Shown one piece after another: positions 56,431 through 64,000 of a DNA stretch of 64,000 nucleotides; positions within the stretch are counted from its first letter, which is position 1, and the number at the start of each line of letters is the position of its first letter. Position numbers and translations under genes: made by a program. Source of the DNA: Neostapfia colusana (Eukaryota > Streptophyta > Magnoliopsida > Poales > Poaceae); assembly GCA_030760725.1 (NCBI GenBank), contig JASWHV010000009.1, positions 110,557,854 to 110,621,853 on the forward strand. The letters are read 5' to 3'. The notes under the pieces were generated by a model. That model saw only the letters and a program-made list of their open reading frames with translations, had not been told where the DNA came from and made no database searches.

Positions 56431-57930
56431 GTGCTAGATAGTGGGTGCACTAACCATATGACCGGAGAGAGAAAAATGTTTGTCGAGTATGAAGAAAATG
56501 ATGATCCAAGTGAAGGCATCTATTTCGGTGACAATAACCAAGGAAGGGTACTAGGTATTGGTAAAATTGCAATCTCTTCTCAACACTTTCTTTCACATGT
56601 TCTACATGTTGAATCACTAGATTATAACCTATTGTCCATATCTCAACTATGTGAGAAAGGTTATAATTGCTTGTTTACTAACGAGGATGTGACCGTCTCT
56701 AGAAGAAGTGATAACTCAATTGCCTTTAAGGGTGTGTTAAAGGGAAAGCTTTACTTGGTGGACTTTTCTACAGATAAAGCTCAACTTGACACATGGTTAA
56801 TAGCAAAAACCAACATGGGATGGTTGTGGCATAGAAGACTAGCCCATGTTGGAATGAGAAACTTACAAAAACTTCTAAAGGGGGATCACATCTATGGACT
56901 AAAAGATGTTGTTTTTGAAAAAGATAGACCATGTAGTGCGTGCCAAGCAGGAAAACAAATTGGAACAGCTCATCCCGCCAAGAATGTGATGACGACAACA
57001 AGACCATTGGAGATGCTTCACATGGATCTCTTCGGCCCTATCACCTATATAAGCATTGGCGGTAACAAGTATGGTCTAGTAATTGTTGATGATTATTCTC
57101 ATTTCACTTGGGTATTTTTCTTGCATGATAAAGGAGAAACTCAAGGTATCCTCAAGAAGTTCTTGAGGAGAGCTCAAAACGAGTTTTCCTCAAAAATCAA
57201 GAAGATAAGGAGTGACAACAGTTCTGAATTCAAGAATACTCAAGTAGAAGAATATTTGGATGAAGAGGGCATCAAATATGAGTTTTCGGCCCCCTATACT
57301 CCCGAACAAAATGGGGTGGCTGAAAGGAAGAACCGGACGCTCATAGAGATGGCAAGAACCATGCATGATGAATACAAGACCTAGGATCGATTTTGGGCGG
57401 AGGCGGTCAGCACCGCTTGTCATGCTACAAACCGCCTCTACCTCCATTGACTTCTGAAGAAAAAATCATACGAGCTCCTAACCGGTAACAAACCCAACAT
57501 CTCCAACTTTCGCGTTTTTGGAAGTAAATGCTACATTCTCAACAAGAAGCCTAGGGACTTCGAAGTTTGCTTCGAAATCCGATGAAGGTTTCCTACTTGG
57601 TTATGACTCAAATACCTACGCTTATCGTGTCTTCAACAAGACCTTCGGGTGTGTTGAAATTGCACGTGACGTGGTGTTTGATGAAACTAATGGCTCCCAA
57701 GTGCAGCAAGTTGATCAATGTGTACTAGATGAAGAAGAAGCACCATGTGAAACACTAAGAAGAATGGGGCTTGGAGAAGTCCGTCCCCAAGAAAATGTAG
57801 GACAAGATGCTACAAGCTCATCACAATCGGCACCTCTCATTCAAGATCAAACTCAAGCACCCCAAGATCAAGACGGTCAATTTGAAGGAGAAAATCAAAA
57901 CCATGATGTTGATCAAGGGGGAGAAGAAGA
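56431..57930 (+). pseudogene. protease, pre-integrase and integrase, element 2
   Basis: The protease site is intact (VLDSGCTNHMTGE). GAG-pre-integrase has WLWHRRLAHVGMRNLQKLL and CSACQAGKQ. The integrase has D in HMDLFGPITYI, D in IRSDNSSEFKN (N-G of the consensus is N-S) and E in NGVAERKNRTL. TAG at 57382-57384 follows DEYKT; TGA and a frameshift near 57447-57560 follow, and the C-terminal acidic Gln/Asp-rich region (57518-57937) ends in EEEE. Confidence 0.85.
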
Positions 57931-57955
57931 AGAATAAAACCACTCAAGAAATAAA

Positions 57956-59570
57956 GTGCCTCACCCAAGGGTTCATCAAAGCATTCAACGAGATCACCCC
58001 GTTGACAACATCCTTGGAGATATCACAAAAGGGGTAACAACACATTCTCGAATAGCTAACTTTTGTGCACATTACTCTTTTGTGTCGTCCTTGGAACCAT
58101 TTAGGGTGGAAGATGCACTCAAGGATCCGGATTGGGTCGTAGCCATGCAAGAAGAATTAAACAACTTTACAAGAAATCAAGTATGGGAGCTAGTGAAAAG
58201 ACCAAATGCAAATGTGGTAGGCACCAAGTGGGTGTTCCGCAACAAGCAAGACGAACACTGAGTGGTGACAAGAAATAAGGCCAGACTTATGGCAAAGGGA
58301 TATGCTCAAGTCGAAGGTTTGGATTTTGATGAAACCTTTGCTCCCGTAGCTAGGCTTGAGTCCATTTGTATTCTATTAGCCTATGCTACTCACCATGATT
58401 TTAAACTCTATCAAATGGATGTGAAAAGTGCCTTCCTAAATGGTCCAATCAAGGAGGAGGTGTACGTGGAGCAACCACTCGGCTTTGAAGATCAAGAATA
58501 TCCTAATCATGTGTTTAAGTTACATAAAGCTCTCTATGGCCTCAAACAAGCTCCTCAAGCTTGGTATGAGTATCTTAGAGACTTTCTCATTGATAATGGC
58601 TTTAAGATAGGCAAAGCAGATTATACACTCTTCACAAAGAATGTAGACAACGATCTCTTTGTGTGTCAAATATATGTCGATGACATTATATTTGGTTCTA
58701 CTAACAAATCTTTTTATGATGAGTTTAGTAAGATAATGACGGATAGGTTTGAGATGTCCATGATGGGAGAGTTGAAGTTCTTCCTAGGATTTCAAGTCAA
58801 GCAACTCAAAGAAGGCACGTTCATTAGTCAAACCAAGTACACACAAGACATACTCAAGAAGTTTGACATGGACAAAGCAAAACCCATCAAGACACCAATG
58901 GCAACAAATGGGCACCTTGACCTCAATGAAGATGGACCAAGCGTGGATCAAAAGGTATATCACTCTATGATTGATTCATTTCTTTATCTTTGTGCATCTA
59001 GACCCGATATCATGCTTAGTGTATGTTTGTGTGCAAGATTTCAAGCATCACCTAAAGAATGTCATTTAACAGCCATTAAAAGGATCCTAAGATATCTAGT
59101 TCACACACCTAACCTAGGATTATGGTATCCAAAGGGATCTAAGTTTAATCTCGTCGGATACTCCGATGCGAATTACGCCGGATGTAAAATAGATAGAAAA
59201 AGCACCTCAGGGACTTGTCAATTTTTGGGAAGGTCCCTAGTATCATGGTCATCCAAGAAACAAAACTCCATTGCTCTCTCCACAGCTGAGGCGGAGTATG
59301 TCGCAGCCGGGAGTTGTTGTGCTCAACTTCTTTGGATGCGACAAACTCTAAGGGATTATGGTCACAATATGAACCACATTCCACTCCTATGTGACAATGA
59401 GAGTGCCATTAAGATAGCCCATAATCCCGTTGAGCACTCTAGGACCAAACATATAGACATTTGGCATCACTTTTTTGAGAGATCATTCTATAAAGGGGGA
59501 CATAGCTATCTCACATGTAAGAACTGAAAAACAACTAGCCGATATTTTCACCAAACCACTAGATGAAAAA
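57956..59570 (+). pseudogene. reverse transcriptase and RNase H, element 2
   Basis: RT starts at HPRVHQSIQRDHPVDN, with one TGA at 58260-58262 after NKQDEH. From 58262 to 59527 one frame carries DETFAPVARLES, YQMDVKSAFLNG, ALYGLKQAPQAWY, catalytic IYVDDIIFGS, GELKFFLGFQV, then RNase H YSDANYAGCKIDRKSTSG (D to N in the usual DADYAG), STAEAEYVAAGSC and CDNESAIKIAHNP. An extra T near 59470 shifts the frame, and the usual LADIFTKPLDEKRICEL end is readable beyond it. It is the best-preserved pol segment in the window. Confidence 0.87.
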
Positions 59571-59639
59571 CGAATTTGTGAACTTTGAAATGAGCTGAAT
59601 ATCCTAGACTCTAGGAATGTGAGTTGAAAAGTTGTGTAT

Positions 59640-60612
59640 ATGAATGCTAACAATTAAAAGTCTTCAATTTTTTACGTATTTCAAAAATGTGCACAATTGT
59701 GAAAAGCTTATTCCCTTTTCTAATTCTTCTCTCATATTACTTTTGGCTACATCATGTAATTGTGTGTATATATATATATGGACCATAGCTACCTAATAGA
59801 AGGTACAAGTAAATTCACCGCAATCACGGGAAAAATCCTAATATATAAGAATTTCTCAGCCTCTAAGAGCCGGACTAGTCCGCCCTGGAGGACGGACAAG
59901 TCCAGGTATCTTGAATAGTTCGAGATGCAGAAGACAAGTCCACAACGGACTAGTCCGGACTGCATCCGGACAAGTCCGGACAACAGACTAGTCCAGACCT
60001 AGTTCGACAGACCGGACTAGTCCGGACTGAAGACCGGACTAGTCTGGCCCCCGGAGACTTAACCTTCAAGGGTCGGGTTGACCCCTTCCCTCTCTCTCAT
60101 TCACTTCCACTCCACTCCTCTCCTCCAAAACTCACCCCCATTGGCGATTTTGAAATTCTCTCTCAAATCCCTCGAAGGAATTCTCGACTCAAGGCTTGTG
60201 GAGTGCGGGGAATCCTTCTCCAACCATCTCCGCTCCTTCGATCCGCGGATTTCATCAAATTTCTTCACTCCAAGGTACTTTTTGACCTAGCATTGAATTT
60301 TCACAAAAATCTTATTTCTAGGTCACACCTCTAGTGCCTTAGACCTTCCCTGATGTTCCTACTCCATATTGTTGCAATCCCCATAGTAGTGCGTCAACTT
60401 TGCTGAATTAGTGATCAAATCACCTAAGTTAGGGTTTAAAACTGTAGAGTCCGGACTAGTCCGGACTCCAGCCGGACAAGTCTGGCAAAGCGGACTAGTC
60501 CGCTCGCTGCCCGGACAAGTCCGACTGATACAGTTTTAGCTCCTAACTTAGGGCTGTAAACTAGTTCAAATGCAATGCTCTAGCATCTAAGTCCTTCTTT
60601 TCTCATCAGATC
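59640..60612. repeat. palindromic spacer between RNase H and 3' ORF, element 2
   Basis: Non-coding. It includes a TA/TG microsatellite at 59761-59779 and two clusters of GGACTAGTCC / GGACAAGTCC units at 59868-60056 and 60450-60525, the latter in direct alternation (CCGGACTAGTCCGG, CCGGACAAGTCTGG). A short C-rich leader-like stretch and possible splice or start context precede the ORF at 60613. Confidence 0.78.
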
Positions 60613-62263
60613 ATGTTAGGACCCGGCGACAGTCCTCTCCCAAACCACGAGGCCGAAGCGGCTCGCCAAGCCGCTTATCATGCGACAGCCGAGGCAGAGG
60701 CAGGAGAGGCCATTGCAAGGGAGGCTCGGACAAAGAAACGGGCTGACAGGGAAGCACAAGCCTCTTAGTCCGTTGATCCTCCAAGGAGAAAGAGGCTAGT
60801 GACCCTGAAAGGAAAACAACATGCCGAGCCCCAAAAATCAACTCAAGACAAAGGAAAAGGCAAAGCAGCTGATCCTCCCAGAAAAAAGGCCTTGGCCAAC
60901 AGGGGACTCGTCATTCATGAAAACCCTAGACGGGGAATGGAAAATCCCCCACAAGGACCTATTGGGCCTCTTGAGAGGGAACCTCCTATGCACAACCCAA
61001 ACCGCCAACCCAATTTGGCAAGTGCAACCTTCAAGGGGAAAGGAGCCGACAAAGCCAGAAGGTTCCGAGAAGAGGAGGTTTACATGTACGAGAAGTCCAC
61101 ACCAGACCCTCGTTTCTGGTGCGACTTCCATTGTGACTACTACCGGCTTGTCTATCTCCCAATGAAGACACCGGTAGTTGATGCTCAGTGGGTGGACTGG
61201 CCATACATGGCAAACAAGAAGCATCAAGCTTTTGATGCAGTAATTGAAGCAACAGAATGCCATGGGATCAAGGACTTAATGGCCTTTCAGTATGATTGGA
61301 ACATCGAGGTTATAGTCCAATTTTACACCACCTGCTACTTCGACACCTATGGAAACAAGAAAATCACTTGGATGACAAATGGTGTGGTTTACTCCGTATT
61401 GTATGATGAATTTGCTCAAATCCTTGGACTTGGGGAGCACTTGAACTATGAGATCATAGTTCACAATGAGAGAACCTTGGGAAAGGATGACTTGGACTTC
61501 ATGTACCCTTCATATCTCTCCTATGAGGCATCCTCAACCCACAACATCAAACCCTTTTTTGGAGTGCTAAACAGGATTCTAAGGAAGACTCTAGCTCCAA
61601 ACGATGGAGATGCGGGGATGATACAGGGATATCTCAGAAACTTGTTGAAGCTGCTCAATGAAGAAGAAAGATTCAATGTCTTTGACTACATATACAACGA
61701 TATCTTCAACATCTCCCACACCCCGAACAGGTCCTGTGGATATGCACCATACATCATGTGCATGATAGAAAGAGTCACAAGACTTGAATTTGCAAAGGAT
61801 GTGAAGCACAGGAAGCTACAGTCCTCAGATGCCGACTCCTCTTCTTCGCCCTCCTGCGTCCTTGGGCAGGAGCTCCTCTATAGCTCCACCCTCCTCAGCT
61901 GGACCATCCGTCCCTCCATCATCGAGTGGCTCCTCTAGTGGGCTGCTCAAAATATTCAAGGCCATATTCTCCTTGTGCCGGAAGGTTGAAGTTCACACGC
62001 AGAAAATGAAGCAACGCCAAGAGAAGTATCTCAAGGCCATGTGCGACAAGATGGAGATACCTATGTCTCCACCATCATCAGATGATGACGAAGTGACAGA
62101 ATTTCCCACTCTCACGGAGGACGAGCTTGCCTACTTTGGATACTCCTCAGCTGCTCCTCCTACCTCCCACACTCATCAAGAGGATGACAATGAAGATGAA
62201 GATGGAGATGAGGACGAGGAGACTCAAAGTGACCAAGACGAAGATCAAGATGATATCGATTAG
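60613..62263 (+). pseudogene. 3' extra ORF of SIRE-type element 2
   Basis: The ATG at 60613 begins an Ala/Glu/Arg-rich helix (HEAEAARQAAYHATAEAEAG). An in-frame TAG at 60766-60768 breaks it. The conserved domain follows from about 61080: RFWCDFHCDYYRLVYLPMKTP, WVDWPYMANKKHQAFDAVIE, HGIKDLMAFQYDWNIEVI, FFGVLNRILRKTLAPNDGDAG, FDYIYNDIFNISHTPNRSCGY. A frameshift near 61830 moves to a frame with a Ser/Pro linker, a basic helix (KIFKAIFSLCRKVEVHTQKM) and a strongly acidic end (EDEDGDEDEETQSDQDEDQ). Apart from these two breaks it is the more intact copy. Function unknown; the family sits at the env position but shows no membrane anchor. Confidence 0.77.
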
Positions 62264-62696
62264 GTTTTTCTCTCTTTTCTTTACCTTTTTGGTGCCTGGA
62301 TGCCAAAGGGGGAGAGAATAAGGGGGAATAGTCTAGTCGTAGTCTCTAGTCTTGCTCTTTAAACACTCACTTTATGTTGGTTTGTAATAACTATGCCACA
62401 TTATGTTATTTTGTAATGACTATGCTATTTTATGTCTTCATATTATGCCATATTGAAATATGTTTGCTCGTAAATGTTATATCTTTCTTAATGCGGTTAA
62501 TGCTCACATCACACTTAGTCACCCCACCATAACACATGTATGTATGAAATTCCCAAAGAACTCACTCTTGTGCATATTTTTCCTTGACAATCCTTTGTGC
62601 ACACATTTAGGGGGAGTGAATCATACACACATGTGTCATGAAAACAATCTACTATATCTATTTATCGAAAATCTTAATGAGTTGTCATCAATCACC
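62264..62696 (+). other. 3' non-coding region, element 2
   Basis: No gene. TGCCAAAGGGGGAGAGAATA near 62302 mirrors the purine-rich motif at 52657 in element 1. The rest is AT-rich with TTATGCTATTTTATG-like near-repeats, leading to the final polypurine tract. Confidence 0.6.
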
Positions 62697-62710
62697 AAAA
62701 AGGGGGAGAT
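62697..62710 (+). other. polypurine tract, element 2
   Basis: AAAAAGGGGGAGAT immediately before the 3' LTR, identical to element 1. Confidence 0.85.
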
Positions 62711-63019
62711 TGAAAGTGCATCTAGGTAATCCCCGTGGGTTTTGGTTGATTGATGACGACAATTAAGATACTAATAAGTTTATAATCAGTATGAGCACAG
62801 GTGTTTATCAAAGAAATGGATATGGAGTCTCTCAATAAGCAAAAGGAAAAGAAGAAGACTTGAAAGAGTAGAAAATAGAATTTTCTATTAATTTTCACAT
62901 TTTCTAGTTGTGTACAGGGTCTTCTCATTTAGAGTGCTTGAGAATCATTAGAGAGCTCAAACGAAGGGTAGAAAGTTAGAATCGTGAGACGAAGTAGTCA
63001 TAGGTACGGGTAAAAAAGG

Positions 63020-63600
63020 AAGACCGGACTTGTCTGGACTATGGGCCGGACTAGTCCGTTCCGACCCAGATTAATCTATTTTGGACCAGATAAAGAGTCT
63101 CTGAGTGAGTTCGGACTTGTCCGTTCAAGGACGGACTAGTCCGTTGTCGTGTGAGTCTAAGCCGTTATGAGACTAAGTCTTAGAGGGCCGGACTAGTCCG
63201 CTAAGCGGACTAAGCCGCTTAGATCCGGAGAAGAAGTCTCTGAGTGACATCGGACTAGTCCGCTCCGTAGGCCGGACTAGTCTGTTCCCTTCAGACTAGT
63301 CCGATTTAGGACGGAACAAAGGTTCCTGTGTGAGCTCGGACTAGTCCGCAGCCCTAGATTAGAGAGTTCTTAGACTAAGTCTGGTAAGACCGGACTAGTC
63401 CGCCCTCACCAGACTAGTCCATTCTCAAACGGAACAAAGGTTCCTGACTGAGATCGGACTAGTCCGCTCTTGGCCGGACTAGTCCGGGATTTTATGACCG
63501 TTTGAGTCCGGTGGTCACTAAACTTTATTTGGTAACCTGTGACGTGAGTGGTCCCTCAAGAACGGACTAGTCCAGGGTTAGTACCGAACTAGTCCGAACT
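63020..63600. repeat. dense palindrome array in U3 of element 2
   Basis: Nine exact GGACTAGTCC units (most within the full CGGACTAGTCCG) plus about eight variants (GGACTTGTCCG, GGACTAGTCTG, AGACTAGTCC, GAACTAGTCCG) lie in 580 bp. Intervals are irregular, and short phrases such as GACGGAACAAAGGTTCCTG recur between them. The array ends about 30 bp before the TATA box. Confidence 0.85.
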
Positions 63601-63631
63601 TTATTTGGTAATGGCTAAATGCCGGGATTTC

Positions 63632-63638
63632 TATAAAA
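63632..63638 (+). promoter_or_regulatory. TATA box of element 2 LTR
   Basis: TATAAAA follows the palindrome array and precedes a leader beginning near AACCCCCCGGCTGAG. The placement matches that in element 1. Confidence 0.6.
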
Positions 63639-64000
63639 GGAAACCCCCCGGCTGAGAATCAAATAGACAACAACCAAAGCGCTGAAAACTCATTCCTAGA
63701 GCTCTTCTAAGCCTCTTTCCTCACCGTCTAGACTCCTAAAAGTGGATCTTGAGGAGATTGTGTTTTTGTGAGAGGAAAGACGTGGTGATCAACGTTTGAG
63801 CTCTCGGTTTGATTCTCTTGCACTCTAACTGTTAATTTGAGTTCTTAACAGTTGTACTTTGATTTCTAGAACTGCTAGGTTGGTGTAGGGAGCCTCAAGT
63901 TGTGAGTAGCCCCTAAGAGCATTGTATTCACATTTGATTGATAGTGAAAGAGCCCGGGCTTGATCTTGGTGATTGCTCGGTGAGGGAAGGGTTGGAAAAA

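Larger units (their letters stand above)
54392..64000 (+). mobile_element. SIRE-type Ty1/copia element 2, 5'-truncated, runs off the window
   Basis: Only the last 360 bp of the 5' LTR remain (54392-54751). The internal domain is 54752-62710, and the 3' LTR starts at 62711 and continues past 64000. Domain order equals element 1. The LTR sequence differs substantially from that of element 1, apart from the ends and the palindromic unit, so the two are different subfamilies. Confidence 0.85.
62711..64000 (+). repeat. 3' LTR of element 2, cut by the window edge
   Basis: It begins TGAAAGTGCATCTAGG like element 1, then diverges. The right end lies outside the window, so neither its length nor a target duplication can be read. 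Confidence 0.85.

Noticed and set aside
63020..63600. regularly repeated palindromes considered as a CRISPR array or satellite
   Set aside because: Spacing is irregular, spacers are not unique equal-length units, and the context is a plant LTR; neither description fits.

Overview
The window comes from a plant nuclear genome, most likely a grass. The evidence is the retroelement families (a chromodomain Ty3/gypsy of Tekay/Del type, SIRE/Maximus-type copia, CACTA and LINE elements), their Met-tRNA primer sites, Stowaway-like foldbacks and a captured DUF241 gene piece. Almost all of it is nested transposable elements. I see no rRNA, tRNA or CRISPR. The only likely host gene is an unidentified one on the minus strand, of which two C-terminal exons (21021-21347) are well supported.

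Layout. (1) 1-1694: mostly unassigned, with a 0.4-kb repeat shared with 42394-42813. (2) 1695-20160: a minus-strand LINE cut into three blocks (1695-2416, 7125-9224, 16532-20160). A very young non-autonomous LTR element with no ORFs sits at 2417-7124 (TSD AAGAC, LTRs about 99.7% identical). A CACTA element sits at 9225-16531; it carries a DUF241 fragment and a multi-exon En/Spm-type gene. Inside the CACTA lies a short-LTR copia (12890-16267, TSD ATTGC) whose gag-integrase half is inverted relative to its RT-RNase H half. (3) 20161-28537: unassigned DNA with the host-gene exons, split by a solo LTR (24632-27808, TSD GTTGG). (4) 28538-42393, minus strand: a full-length Tekay-type chromovirus (LTRs 30191-33369 and 39225-42393) in tandem with a truncated second copy that shares the middle LTR. 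(5) 42394-43857: the repeat and a LINE 3' fragment. (6) 43858-54391: a complete but inactivated SIRE-type copia. (7) 54392-64000: a second SIRE-type element, lacking most of its 5' LTR and running off the window inside its 3' LTR.

The most notable observation is an extra ORF between the 5' LTR and gag of the chromovirus. It starts with a close imitation of the histone H3 N-terminal tail: TARKSTGG is identical to H3 residues 6-13, K9 and S10 are kept, and K4, K14, K18 and K23 are replaced by Arg or His. Both copies have the same tail. The integrase of the same element ends in a chromodomain, the class of module that reads methylated H3 tails. This suggests an element-encoded tail mimic paired with a tail reader.

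The second striking signal is an irregular array of the perfect palindrome CGGACTAGTCCG in both SIRE-type elements. It lies mainly upstream of the LTR TATA box and between RNase H and the 3' extra ORF.

None of the long elements looks autonomous. Stops, frameshifts, deletions and lost catalytic residues are recorded in each entry. The young non-autonomous element shares its primer site, LTR tail and polypurine tract with the Tekay-type element, so it was probably mobilised in trans by a relative of it.
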